In this document: piece by piece, positions 1 to 10,886 of the stretch
Layout of the letters: every line of letters starts with the position of its first letter
Position numbering within the stretch: the stretch's first letter is position 1
DNA from: Aquatica leii
Lineage: Eukaryota > Arthropoda > Insecta > Coleoptera > Lampyridae
Assembly (NCBI GenBank): GCA_035610365.1
Contig: CM069436.1
Coordinates: 5,446,937-5,510,936, forward strand
Reading direction: 5' to 3'
Length of the DNA: 64,000 bases
Position numbers and translations under genes: made by a program
The notes under the pieces: generated by a model
What the model was told of the DNA's origin: nothing
Seen by the model: only the letters and a program-made list of their open reading frames with translations
Databases searched by the model: none

Positions 1-1625
1 AAAAATCCATCAGAAAGCAATTTAATTTTTAATAATGTTTTTGTTATGAACGGTCTTATGAGAACAAAGTTAACACCGGATGGGTCCAAAATGATTATTT
101 GTACTACTAGCGGCTACATTATAATTATACACGATCTGAATTTATCAACATTAAGTAACGATTTGAAATCTTTTAGGGTAATTATAAATCAATTGTTTTG
201 TTGAAATTATGTTAATTTTGTTTTACAGCCAAATTTATATAGACTTATGCAATTAAGTGATCAAACTTTTCCATCAGCCACAGTTTTTAATCATTTATTT
301 AATCAAAATCGTAAATCAAACCGTTTAGAGTTCATTGACGATTTTCCCAATGAAGCTGAAGTTATTAGTTCATTACAAATACATCCGATGGGTTGGTGTG
401 CATTGTCGAGAAGTATAACGGCGGATGAAAATGAAGAGGTACTTGTCTTCTGTAGTTATAGTGAAAAATCTTAAATTAATTAAGTAACTGTGAGTTTTTT
501 TTCAGTTTTGACTTAGTTAAAAAAAAGATAGCTGTTTGTTTCTGTGGGAGGGGGCAAAGCACAAAGTTAAATTTCAAAATTTTCTTGAATCGCTTTATTA
601 ATTACATATTTACCAAGCTGATTGCTTAATCTACTCAATTATAAAAGTTTAGGCATCGACAGAATTAATAAACAAATGATTGTGTTTTTGTTTTTTACTT
701 GAGGCAAATTTGACTTGTGATTGGTGGAATTTTTTTGTATATTTTCTTGGTTTGTCTACTTAAAGGCTAAACACTGCGGTCCATGGCATTAGTTAAGTTT
801 GTCACGAGTCATTAATAGCATAGCGCAGTAGACACGGTGTTAGAAGAAATCTTCTGGTGCAATCAGAATCCTAACCAGGCACTGACTTTTGTATTAATCC
901 TTACATTACGTAAATATTACAAAAAATATATAACGTAAACTATGTTCAATCCTTAAAGACTTATTTTAGTATACTGATGAATTAATGCTAATTAATTTTA
1001 GTGGACCTCCGTACACGATATACAAACTCGAGAAGCAAGTGATTACACAGATGCATATAGGTACATTGATGAGCCGGCTGTTCAAGAAGAAGAAGAGGAA
1101 AACTCGGAAACAGCCAATCGTCGCCCAACTGACATATGGATGGGTTTCATCTCTAACGACGATTTAAGTACGTATAGAAACAGCCAAGTTTTGAATATAC
1201 CAGAAAACATACACGCTACTATGGGTATTATAAACAGCGGTATTATAGGACACGACGTTTTCAAAAGACACTTTCGTAATCGGCCCGAAGATCGAAATCG
1301 TATTATATTAAATTTGCCTCGACTAACGCATTTTATAAAAGAAAAAAGTGTAGGCAAAGGATATATTAAAGAATTGTGTTTTTCTAGTGACGGGCGAATT
1401 ATTTGTTCTCCGTACGACACGGGTATTCGGTTGTTAGGTTTTAATGAACATATGCAAGAAATGTGTTACTGTGTACCTAATCAACCAAAAGAGTTATATA
1501 CAATTGCAGAAATGAATAATTACCATCCAGATGTAGTTGTTAGTTGTAAATTTAATCCCAGACATTATCAAATGGTTAGTGGATGTTTAGGGGGTGAAAT
1601 AGTTTGGTACAAACCTATTTTGTAA
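1..1625 (+). CDS. DCAF10: DCAF10-like WD40 protein, C-terminal exons
   Basis: Three coding exons join in frame: 1-177 (enters from the left edge), 229-438 and 1002-1625 (TAA stop), with GT/AG introns of 51 and 563 bp. The protein resembles DDB1- and CUL4-associated factor 10, a WD40 substrate receptor of the CUL4-DDB1 ubiquitin ligase. The first exon contains LTPDGSKMIICTTSGYI and HDLNL. The second contains IHPMGWCAL. The last contains GYIKELCFSSDGRIICSP and GIRLLGF and ends in a final WD blade (CKFNPRHYQMVSGCLGG). An acidic stretch (EEEEENSE) lies at the start of the third exon. The N-terminal blades are outside the window. The reading frame is intact, so I take it as a functional gene. Family membership rests on remembered similarity to vertebrate and insect DCAF10. 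Confidence 0.85.
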
Positions 1626-1859
1626 TTTTTACTAACATTATTTTTATGTTTGTTTTACTGACTTCTGTTTTCTTTTAGACTAGTTTTTTTTTATATATAT
1701 TATTTATTATTCGATTGGTGTAAATTTTCTTATTAACTACGTGTTTAGTTTTGATGTTATTAACAAATTTTTTTAATACTATTTGTAATCGGATTTTTTT
1801 TTCATTATATTGATAAATGGTATGCATCCTGCATATATATTTGTAAAATCTAAATTTTT

Positions 1860-1865
1860 AATAAA
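1860..1865 (+). promoter_or_regulatory. Probable polyadenylation signal of the DCAF10-like gene
   Basis: A canonical AATAAA hexamer lies about 235 bp downstream of the DCAF10-like stop codon in AT-rich sequence, as expected for a 3' UTR end. Confidence 0.4.
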
Positions 1866-2533
1866 ACAACAAAATTTTACCAACGGAAAATCTAATTTAT
1901 TTATATTTTACATTTCGCATTAATAAAATAGCGGGGCTCTGACCAGCTAAAACATTTTTGTCAATCATAACAATGACAGTCTACAACCTAATTTTTTCGA
2001 TCTCTGCACATTTATTATGGTCTGATTTAAATATGGTAAGATAACTTCTCAAGTCAGCTAAATCGCCAGCATACTACTACTAGTGCATCGATGGTACATC
2101 TTTCTAACATTTGTAACAAGTTTCGGAGGATTAACTGTACACTCGTTTTAAAAAAAATCGAGACAAACTTTTGTGACGAACAGAAGTTTCTATGGTGTAC
2201 ACGGGGTTTGACTGTAGGAAGCGGTATGGTATCCTACTCTAGCTCGAAAGCTTCTGATTTCTACCACTAAATGTAGAGATGGATCAGGTGCGGCTCGAGC
2301 AGTTTATTTCGTTGGGGGCTCCATCACATTTTTAAATAATAATGTGAATATTGCGTTAATGTAATCGTTATGCACCAATCTTTTACTTGCAAGCGAATAA
2401 AGCATCATAAATTATACAATATTAAAAAAAGCGTAAGTATTAAATACAAAGTGAAAAAAACTTAAGTATTATTTTCAATGCCGCACTTGAGATGGATAGA
2501 AGTTTCCATGGTTGCAGTGGGCGTTGTTGCCTC
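1866..2533. other. Intergenic stretch without recognisable gene
   Basis: The interval between the DCAF10-like 3' UTR and the 24-bp target duplication of the first LINE A copy is AT-rich. I see no long open frame, repeat pair or RNA gene in it. Confidence 0.5.
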
Positions 2534-2765
2534 TGCTCCTGTGATTCTTAAGTCTATGTTTATTGTTAATTGTTTGGCCATTCGGCCTTACAATGGGTTA
2601 CGTTACATCTTTCTCTTACATAATATAATTTGTACAGAAGTTTAAAAAACTAAAAACAAGCACTTTCTCCCTTAAAATCTTCCCATCACCATCTTACTAT
2701 TCTAATACTTTAGATCTAACCCTCCCCTCTTATCCTTCTTTCCTTTACTGCTTTCATCCAATCCA

Positions 2766-5700
2766 CTACCTCCCCCCCACCTCTAGCAAAACCTTCCTCC
2801 CCCTCATTTCATCCCTTAGCTCGCCACACTCCTCACTCATGTGCTCTATGACCTCCCATCCCTCCCCACATAATCTACATCTCCTCATTACATCCTCCTT
2901 CCAATACTTATTTAAGTTCTCCTCATTTCCGCATCTAAACCTGGCTATTAGTCGTTTTTCTTCTAAGTTTCTCCTCCCCATCAGATACTTAGGAACCCCC
3001 CTGGACACTATATTCCCATACCTTACATTATACTTTCCTTCCCTCTTTTGCACCTGCGAATCTTTATCCCTTCTTACTATCTCCCCCGTATTTAACCTCT
3101 CTTCCATTCTCCTTCTTTCCACCTCTTCTCTTGCGAAACCTCCTCGTTGATAGTACACTTTTCTTTCTTCCTGCCCATATATGTTTTTACTATCCTTTAC
3201 CGTCCTCCAGCAACATTGCAAAATTTTACATTCTCTCCTTTCCTTCATTTTCTCTTCATAACCCATCGCCCTTTTCCCTGCTTCTATTCTGATCTTCTTT
3301 AACTTCCCTTTCTCCTCTATTATGTACCCTGGCGTCTCCCTGTCTAAACCTAGTATCCATTTCCAATACTTTATTTGTACCTTTTCTAATAGGTTCCACT
3401 CTTTCCAACCCCATACCTCCACCCCGTACATCATCACATTTTTAATTAATTTTTCAAACAGCCATCTTCTCTTCTCGATCTCCTTCCCAAATACTCTTTC
3501 CCCTAAACTCCATACCTGCCCTAATACTCTGTTACCCTTCTTTGCTAACTCCCTTATGTGTGCATCATCTTTATTATCATACCTTAGCCTATATCCCAAA
3601 TATGTCACTTCATTCACTGTCTCTATCCTCTGTTCTCCTCTTAACTCCTCTTTTTTCTTTCCTCCTCTCCCTTTTCGAAAAACTACCATCTTAGACTTTC
3701 TCACATTTAAACCCAAGTCTTTGTTTTCCAGATACCTCTTTATCGTATTTATCATACCTTTCATCTCCAACTCATTTTTTGCCACCATGACCATATCGTC
3801 TGCATATGCCAACACCCACACTTTAATCCCTCCCTCCATGACAACCCCACCACACTGACCTCCCTTCAACACTTCTTCTATGTCCCCTATATACAGTGAA
3901 AATAAAATAGGGCTAAGAGGACATCCCTGCCTTAGCCCCTTCCTCGTCCAAAACACTTCACTAACACTATCCCCTATTTTTACCCTATTCTTAGTCTCTT
4001 TATATATCTCTTCCAGTTTCTTCACTAGTTGTTCCTCTATTTCCTTTTTCCTTAACACACTCCATAGCTTTTCCCTATTCACATTATCAAACGCAGCTTC
4101 TATGTCCATAAAGAACGCGTATACCTTACCCCTTTTCTTATCTAGCTCTCCATTCACTAACTGTTTTAATATATAAACATTATCTATTGGCCTTCTTCCC
4201 ACTCTAAATCCCATGTGCCAATCTGATAATAGTCTTTTTTCTTCCACTTCCTTTTCCAACCTCCTTTGTATAATCATGGCATACAATTTGTAACTTACAT
4301 TAGTGACACTAATCCCTCTATAATTCTTTACCTCCTTCCTATCCCCTCCCTTATAAACCGGCAGAATTAAACTTTCTTTCCAACTCCCTGGCAATTCCTC
4401 CCCTTTCCATATTGTATTAAAAATTTTCCTTATATTTCCTCTCACTCTCTCCCCTACATATTTCCATTGTTCTCCTTGCGTACCGTCCGTTCCTGCCGTC
4501 TTCCTTAATTTTAGTCTATTTATTGCTTTCTCCATTTCCTCTTTCGTTATCTCCCACCCCTCCTGTATTGTATTTACTCCTTGCAATATCACCTGCCCTG
4601 GTCCTTCTATTGTTCCCTCCAAACGCTCCATACAATAACCCAGCCACACCTTTATATCCATTAAACCTCCTCTCCTCTTATCTCTTCTTCTCTCCTTGTT
4701 TAGAAATTCCCACACTTCTCCTTTCTTTATTTCCTTTACTTGTTTCTCCATTTCCTCTTTATACGACACCTTTCTCTTTGAACATACATTTTTAAACTTC
4801 AATTTCTTCTCCTTATACTCCTGCACATTTATTCTACCTTTCTTCCATCTTCTTCTAGCATTTCTCATCTCTGTTTTTGCTTCTCTACATTCTCTATTCC
4901 ACCACCTATTTTCGTTCCTCTTTTTTCCTTGTTTTCTCTCAAACCTTTTCTTTTCAACTGCCTTCTCCATTTCTGCAGTCAACTCCTTTAGTCCTTCTTC
5001 CCCCCCTACATCTCCCCAAATCACTTGCTCCAACTTCATCTTATATGTTTCTATGCTTTCCTCAGTCCACACCTTTTTTACTCCCCATCCCTTTTGTTCC
5101 TCCTTAATTCCTTGCTCCTTTCCTTTTAAAATCACTTCCAGTGGCTGATGATCCGATTCCTCTTCATCCCCCACTTTAAAACTTTCTATGTCCTCCCACA
5201 TCTGTCCATTCACCATCACGTAATCAATCACCGATTCCCCCTACCTCCCATATAAGTATAGTCACCTCTGTCCCCCTCCTCTATATTTCCATTAAGGATT
5301 GACCATCCATTTTCCTTACACATCTCAACTAACATTTTCCCATTCTTATTAACTGTCTTATCCATGCTAACTCTTCTCTTTACTTCCCCTCCTATAATTA
5401 CTCCTCCCTTTTCCCCTGTTCTCGCGTTAAAATCACCCCCTATAATAATCTTTGCCTTTTCCTCTCCCTGTACCACATTCTCAATCTGTTTACTTATCAT
5501 CCTCATATCCCGCTCATAAACTGTTAACACTATATATTTTTCCTTTCCTTCTCTAACCACATAATTTTTTACAATCCCTTTCCCTTGCTTCTCGTTTCCC
5601 TCCTCTTCTTCAACCGACCAGTTCTTTTTATGCCCGTTATTATTCCTCCCCTTGCTCTACCTTTACTTTCTCTTCTAGTTGCAAATTCCACCTTCCAATT

Positions 5701-5871
5701 ATAACCCTCTGGTAATTTTTTCTTCCATACTTCCCAGTCTTTTTCCTCCAACCATGTTTCCGACATTCCCATCATATCAAAGCCCTCTACGTATCTCCAG
5801 AAATCCTCTCCCTTATTTTTTATACCTGCCACATTCCAAAACAATAATTTCATTTGATTCTGCTTTTCCAT
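2766..5871 (-). pseudogene. LINE A copy 1 ORF2: endonuclease-reverse transcriptase, frameshifted
   Basis: Three frames read together give one ORF2. Positions 5871-5569 hold the AP-endonuclease start (LLFWNVAGIKNKG, SETWLEEKDW). Positions 5560-5228 hold IIIGGDFNARTGE. Positions 5231-2766 hold the endonuclease end (EESDHQPLEV), then the reverse transcriptase (AGTDGTQGEQW, FFMDIEAAFDNV, GLRQGCPLSPILF) with catalytic YADD at 3795-3806, and a CCHC finger (CRLCGEGWEVIEHMSEEC) near the C-terminus. Shifts near 5565 and 5230 break the endonuclease. The 821-residue reverse-transcriptase part is otherwise open, which suggests moderate age. The product would nick target DNA and prime reverse transcription. 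Confidence 0.88.
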
Positions 5872-6076
5872 CTCTCTTCCTTAAAGCTTGCTAAACCAAC
5901 ATCATTTGATCCATCTTTCCCTCCCCCAATTCTTAGTTTTTTGCCCCCTTTTTCACTAGAGTTCCTCTCTCCTCATCCCAAAACCTTTCTTCACTTTCCA
6001 CCCACACTTTCAAGAATCCTATTTTAATCCTTTTCCCCTCTCCCTTCATCTTACTCGCCTCATATCTTATCTTCTT

Positions 6077-6652
6077 TTACATATCTATTTCCCTTCTCGT
6101 CATGTCATCGTCTAAATAAATGCTCGTACCTCTTAACCTTCTTTTTTGCTTCCATACATCTAACTTATCCTCAAATGTACCCATCCTTACTAACATTACA
6201 CGCTCTGCTAACTTTCTAGTTTCTACCACTGTTTTCTCAATATTTAAATCCTTCTTTATCCAATTTTCCACTTGTTCTTTTTGCTCCTTCTTTCCATCTT
6301 TCACCTCCATACCTCTTATGATTATGTTTGTTCTCCTTTTTTCTTTTTCGGTTTTTTCCCAGCTTCTTTCTATCTTCTCCAATCTGGCCTCCAACTTTCT
6401 ATACTTTTCTCCCATTTCTTCAAATTTCCTTTTCCATTCTTCATTTGACTTTTTTAATTCTTCTTTCATCTCCTTTACCTCTTTATTATTCTCTTCCAAC
6501 TTCTTACCCATCTTAATTTGTTCCTCTCTTATACTTTTTACCTCCTTTAACAGTTCTTTACACATTTCTACTAACTCCCCATCCTTCCTCTCTTTTCCCT
6601 CCGCTACCGGTGATTTCCTTACTTTGCTGCTCTTCCTGAACACCTCCTCCAT
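6077..6652 (-). CDS. LINE A copy 1 ORF1: coiled-coil RNA-binding protein
   Basis: About 191 residues, very rich in K and E. Residues ~25-115 form a heptad coiled coil. An RNA-recognition-like segment starting RTNIIIRGMEV follows. This order matches the ORF1p nucleic-acid chaperone of L1-type LINEs, which coats the element RNA. The frame ends shortly after SIYLDDDMTRREIDM, where the C-terminal domain should follow, so the protein looks truncated compared with the other copies. An upstream in-frame ATG starts a ten-codon peptide that ends in a stop. ORF2 begins about 200 bp downstream. Confidence 0.7.
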   Translation of the reverse strand: MEEVFRKSSKVRKSPVAEGKERKDGELVEMCKELLKEVKSIREEQIKMGKKLEENNKEVKEMKEELKKSNEEWKRKFEEMGEKYRKLEARLEKIERSWEKTEKEKRRTNIIIRGMEVKDGKKEQKEQVENWIKKDLNIEKTVVETRKLAERVMLVRMGTFEDKLDVWKQKRRLRGTSIYLDDDMTRREIDM

Positions 6653-6791
6653 CGTAGCTTGCCTTTTTCTTTTTCATTCAGACCACCCTTCCTCGGAATC
6701 CGACATAATTTCCCTTCTCCTCTACACTTTACACTAATTAAATTGCCATTGCTCCTATGATTCTTAAGTCTATAACAAGACTCACTTATTG

Positions 6792-7001
6792 TTATGGATT
6801 TTTTTGTTTTATTTCTGGCACCAAATTAAAGATCTTTATGGGACTGTGGAAGTATATCCAAATTGATTTCTCTAAATGAGCGTTAAACGTTAATTTAACG
6901 TCTAAAGTGAGTCGCAAATATTTAACTTCATTGCTCATCAGTTGAAGGTCTTTTCCCCACAATTGAAATTTCTTCAAATCCTGAAGTTTCCTTTCTGCCA
7001 T
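6792..7001 (-). pseudogene. Small LINE reverse-transcriptase C-terminal fragment
   Basis: A 69-residue frame contains NEVKYLRLTLDVKLTFNAHLEK. This resembles the segment after the palm of jockey-type reverse transcriptases (VKYLG.TLD.KLTWNAHL). No neighbouring domains survive, so it is a short decayed remnant. LINE A copy 1 landed just beside it. Confidence 0.45.
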
Positions 7002-7365
7002 TCATTAGTTTTTCATTATTTTCAGGCATTTTTTCATAAAGTTTAAAACAACTTTCACGAACTTGCTACATATCACTATAGTGATTGAGGGAAAAGCTGA
7101 CTTGGCAGAGGAAGAAGCACGAAGAGGATAGAAAGGCGTGAGAACGTGTGAAGAAGTGTTGACAGACCAGAGTATTGTGATTTCATCGCAGATTGTTTAT
7201 TGCAAACATTATTCTACCCTTAATGTGCATTGTGTTTGTTTTATCATTACAATTCTTAAAAACGAACCCGTCTAAAACGATTTAAAATCCAACAAAATTC
7301 AGAAGAGTGGGATAAATTAGATTCGCGAATAGTACAAATTACGAAGAAATCAATGTGTTATTGTA

Positions 7366-7596
7366 GTGTATATAAAATGGAAAACAGTGATTGTTGTGAA
7401 ACCAACAAAGGTTTACGTTATTTACGAAAATGGTGACCCAGAAAATCGATTAGCGAGTGAAGAACGAATGTTTAAGTTAATTCAAGGAAACACGGAAGTA
7501 GTACCAAAATTTTACGTAATGCCGAACTTAAATGCAAATATTGAAGATTCCTCTGGAGAAAAATGCGACAAATCGGCATTAGATTGGTTAAATTAA
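7366..7596 (+). pseudogene. Gag-like fragment upstream of the gypsy LTR
   Basis: This 76-residue frame reads KFYVMPNLNANIED...EKCDKSALDWLN. It resembles the N-terminal part of Ty3/gypsy Gag proteins, where a phrase such as 'VMPDL...F.G......WL' precedes the capsid region. It stops three bases before the short LTR that begins at 7600. It may be a remnant of a related element into which the next one inserted, or a rearranged part of the same element. A TATA-like TGTATATAAAATGG lies at its start. Confidence 0.35.
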
Positions 7597-7599
7597 AAA

Positions 7600-7734
7600 C
7601 ATTTGTTGCATCCAGATCAAGGTTATTAAGTGTTTTGGTATTGTGTGGTAAGACCACGTGTAAGAAATATTAGGATTACGATTACCCAGAAACTATTCTA
7701 TATTTAGGTCTAATAATAATAAGAAAACAATCAA
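7600..7734 (+). repeat. 5' LTR (short) of gypsy element 1
   Basis: About 135 bp that recurs at 10754-10886 with a few substitutions and small indels. Both copies start CATTTGTTGCATCCAG and contain TTGTGTGGTAAGACCACG, which holds a small hairpin, and end in an AATAATAAGAAAA tract. The pair brackets gag, protease, integrase and RNase H remnants in the right order, which is the signature of LTRs. They are unusually short for a gypsy element, and no target duplication is seen outside them. Confidence 0.6.
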
Positions 7735-7755
7735 CGCTCATATACACCACCGTCT

Positions 7756-8170
7756 GTGTGCAAAGTTAGTAGATTAGAGCATTTAGTGGAAAAACTTATC
7801 CAACACCAGGCTAAATCAAAAATTGGACACCGACACGTTTATGCAAAACCAGAGTGTATACCTGAATTTATGCCGGGCAATCCAAATTTAAGTTCGACAA
7901 AATGGATCGAAAAAACTAGAAGGGATAAATCGTTGTAACAAACAAACTATTATATATTACATGCAAAGTGGCTGAGGTGGTTTAGCTCGACGATGGTATG
8001 ATAATTTACCTTCTATCAACTCACTTGGATGCAGTGGAAAGAACTGCTGATTAAATATTTTCCCGACCATCAAGATTTTGCTACCACCCTACAAGTACTT
8101 GTTAACAGGTTTAAGGAACCGGATGAGAACGTGGCTTCGTTATTACTTTGATAAGATGGAACTCGTGAAC
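7756..8170 (+). pseudogene. Gypsy 1 gag remnant
   Basis: Open segments read CIPEFMPGNPNLSSTKWIEK and, further on, FTFYQLTWMQWKELLIKYFPDHQDF, RFKEPDENVASLL. These match the capsid region of insect Ty3/gypsy Gag (W..L....FP......L....F.......). The frame is broken several times between 7938 and 8160. No CCHC knuckle is seen before the protease. Confidence 0.55.
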
Positions 8171-8246
8171 GCTTGTGAGATAACGAATAAAAAGGCGACC
8201 TTTAGCTGATAGATTAGAAGAGCCTCTACGCAAGAACCCAATATGC

Positions 8247-8876
8247 ATGGGAAAAGTACACACCAACGAAAAGTATCTGTTCGACTGCTGGGTGAACGGA
8301 AAATCTTTGCAGGCTTACGTAGACTCTGGTTGTGGTGCAGTTTTGATAACAAAAAGTAGTGTTGCTACGTTAGGTCTTGAAACCACTCCCTGTACTGAAC
8401 TTATAATGGGGTACGGTGGTTCTAGCATTGAGAAGTTGGGTAAAGTTAAATTGAATCTAAAGGTCGATTCTGCAGAAGCACAGGTCGAGGCTTTAGTTGT
8501 CCTAAATGTAACTCAGAATATTCCTGTGCTTGTGAGTCAGACATTCTTAAACAACGAGATCGTCATGATCGTGACTGGAGACAAAATACGAATATTATCA
8601 GCAAACAGTGAGATCGCCCAGAATCTTGATATTTGTCCTGGAAAAGTACCACTATGGGCAAAGACCTCAACAGTAATTGCTCCAAGAACAACCGCTCTGG
8701 TATTAGTCATTTCTCGAGGTATCTGCAATAATAATGTTTACGTGCAAGCGGGACTACGTATGTTCCCTGGTAAGGAACTGGATGGTTGTATTACGAAAGC
8801 CGAGGATGGAATTATATCTATAACAAATTTATCAGATCTGATCCTACTGGTCAAGAAGAAAAATGGAGAGCAATGA
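8247..8876 (+). pseudogene. Gypsy 1 aspartic protease and start of reverse transcriptase
   Basis: An open frame of 209 residues. Residues ~11-45 hold the retropepsin motif (FDCWVNGKSLQAYVDSGCGA) with active-site D-S-G. A hydrophobic run, IPVLVSQTFLNN, follows, as in gypsy proteases. The frame ends at LILLVKKKNGEQ, which is the first reverse-transcriptase motif. The next 50 bases still read as YRALNRNTIKD in a neighbouring frame before sequence is lost. The protease would normally process Gag-Pol. Confidence 0.7.
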
Positions 8877-8925
8877 ATGCGTGTATAGGCTATCGGGCTC
8901 TGAATAGAAACACTATCAAAGATAG

Positions 8926-9560
8926 GTCACGAAGTCAGTAGCAAAGGACTGCAACCAGGGAAGAACAAAATTGTCGCAGTGGAAAAATTTCCCGTTCCAA
9001 CAGACATCCGGTCAGTTCGTCAGTTTTTGAGTTTAGCTAGCTATTTTAGAAAATATGTAAAAGGGTTTGCAACTATAGCAAAGTCTTTAACCATCCTAAC
9101 GAAAAAAGATGAAGGTTTTAGATGGGGTGACGAACAAAGTATAGCTTTCGAATCTCTAAAAACCAAGCTAGTAACCCGACCTATATTGGCAATTTACGAT
9201 CCGACGTGGAAAACTTAAGTTCACACGGATGCATCTAAGTGGGGCATTGGTGGCATACTATTTCAAACGCATAAAAATGATACGCTTAAGCCTGTCATCT
9301 ATTTTTCTGAACAAACAACAAAGGAAGAACAATGATACCACTCTTATGAATTGGAGACAATAGGCGTGGTATATACTCTAAATACTTTTAGAGTTTACCT
9401 CGTGGGAATTCAGTTTAAGGTTATAACTGATTGCAACGCCTTACGTACCACACTATCTAAAAGAAATTTAGTCCCAAGAATTAGTAGGTGATGGCTCAGC
9501 ATACAAGAATATACATTTGAAGTGGAATACCGACCTAGAAGTAATATGTTACACGCCGAC
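8926..9560 (+). pseudogene. Gypsy 1 RT thumb and RNase H remnant
   Basis: After the deletion junction the sequence reads VEKFPVPTDIRSVRQFLSLA, SYFRKYVKGFATIAKSL and LTKKDEGFRWG, the connection just after the RT palm. RNase H follows (HTDASKWGIGGILFQ, YHSYELETIGVVYTL, ITDCNALRTT). In-frame stops interrupt it near 9218, 9336 and 9490. The catalytic aspartates of RNase H (TDAS, TDCN) are present, but the RT active site is gone. Confidence 0.75.
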
Positions 9561-10540
9561 GCATTAAGCAGAAATCTAATAGAATATTTAATAGTCACTG
9601 TAAATGCAGTAAACATAAATAACGGGGATTGGGTTCTAAATGCTCAGATAACTGACGACAGATGTAAATTCCTCATTGACATTCTCTCCAAACCACCAAG
9701 TGACGTCGAAGAAAAGAAAATACATGAAAGTTTTAGTCTTGTTAATAACTGACTTTATAAAAAATATAGACAGCGAAAAGGGATGGGTAGTAACTCAGGC
9801 TGTCAGGAGGCAACTCGCATTGCATTTCCACAACGGTGGATGTCGCATGGGTTTGGAAAAGACCACGTCGGCAATTTCCAAACTATATTGGTTTTCGAGA
9901 ATGCGACGATACTTAAAGAAATACATATCGTGCTGTCTGCCATGTCTCTACAACAAAGAACCAGGCGAAAAACGACCAATGTATATGCATCCAACTGAGA
10001 CGGTGGCCGTCCCATTCGACACGTTACACATCGATCATTTAGGTCCATTTATAAAATCAAACAAAATGAGTATATACCTTATTGTCATCGTAGACTCGTT
10101 CACCAAGTTTGTGCTTACGAAAGCGGTTCCATCAACAAAGACTCGACCTGTTGGTAATTTTATAAAGAGTATTATAGAAAATTTCTGTGTTCCGAAGAAA
10201 ATTATTTCGGATCGAGGTAGCTACTGTACCAGCATACACTTTGAAGACTACCGTCAAAGCTTAAATATCAAGCATGCTACGGCAACTCCGAGATCAAATG
10301 GGCAAATTGAAAGATATAATCGAACAATATTAGCGTCGTTATTAGATTGCACCGATTACGAAGAAAGATAGAACGAAAACGTTTCGACCATTTGTTGGGG
10401 ACTGAATTCAATATCAAATTCATCAACTGGAAAGTCATCTTACGAATTATTGTTTGGTTACTCGCCACGAAGTGTGACGAACTCTATATTGGGCAACGAA
10501 GTGTCAATTGACCCTACAGAGGAAAGAGGTCTATAGAAAA
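9522..10540 (+). pseudogene. Gypsy 1 integrase remnant
   Basis: The frame at 9676-10371 gives 231 residues. An H2C2-type zinc-binding region (LALHFHNGGCRMGLEKT...CCLPCLYNK) is followed by the DDE core: first D in DTLHIDHLGPF, second D in ISDRGSYCTS, and E in SNGQIERYNRT. A stop after DYEER and frame changes to 10540 remove the C-terminal region. The upstream frame (9522-9752) holds VEYRPRSNMLHADALSRN, the tail of RNase H. Integrase would insert the cDNA into chromosomes. Confidence 0.8.
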
Positions 10541-10753
10541 TATGGTTAGTCACCAAGACTAAAATCGATACGAAGCAAGGCCAACGCAAGGCCGCATTTG
10601 ACGCACATAGGACTGTAGGTCAGCAGTTTAAAGAAAGTGAACAAGTTTTAGTACGTACTGATGTTACGAGTAGTTAGGGTTTTAAGGCACAACGCGCAAA
10701 AGATGGAGTTGATTCCACGAGGACATGGAATCTGTAGCGTGGCCGACTAAAGC

Positions 10754-10886
10754 CATTTGTTGCATCCAGATCAAGATTATTAAGTGTTTTGGTATTGTGT
10801 GGTAAGACCACGTCTAAGAAATATTATAGGATTACGATTACTCAGAAACTGTTCTATGTCTAATAATAATAATAAGAAAAACAATA
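10754..10886 (+). repeat. 3' LTR (short) of gypsy element 1
   Basis: This is the second copy of the direct repeat described at 7600. Differences include a GGTT/GATT change, a GTG/CTA change and a 6-bp gap. The divergence suggests the insertion is not recent. Confidence 0.6.

Larger units (their letters stand above)
2558..6749 (-). mobile_element. LINE family A, copy 1, full-length with target-site duplication
   Basis: This is a non-LTR retrotransposon about 4.2 kb long. It is flanked by 24-bp direct repeats at 2534-2557 and 6750-6773 (TGCTCCT...GTCTAT) with a single mismatch, which define both ends. On the minus strand it carries ORF1 (coiled coil plus RNA-binding domain) and then ORF2 (AP endonuclease, reverse transcriptase and a C-terminal CCHC finger). 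No poly(A) tail is visible at the 3' end (2558). The coding strand is very purine-rich, so the plus strand reads as C/T-rich low complexity. Frameshifts in ORF2 make it inactive. It is a diverged sister of the copies at 34247 and 48320. The endonuclease plus CCHC layout points to the R1/jockey/L1-like group, but I cannot place the clade. Confidence 0.9.
7600..10886 (+). mobile_element. Ty3/gypsy LTR retrotransposon 1, internally deleted
   Basis: The layout is 5' LTR, gag remnant (7756-8170), protease (8247-8876), start of reverse transcriptase, RNase H (9219-9560), integrase (9676-10540) and 3' LTR. The order protease-RT-RNase H-integrase identifies the Ty3/gypsy class. Many stops and frameshifts are present. 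Most of the reverse transcriptase is missing at about 8926, so the element cannot move on its own. Confidence 0.85.

Noticed and set aside
2839..5148. Plus-strand hydrophobic frames
   Set aside because: These are antisense shadows of LINE A copy 1 ORF2.
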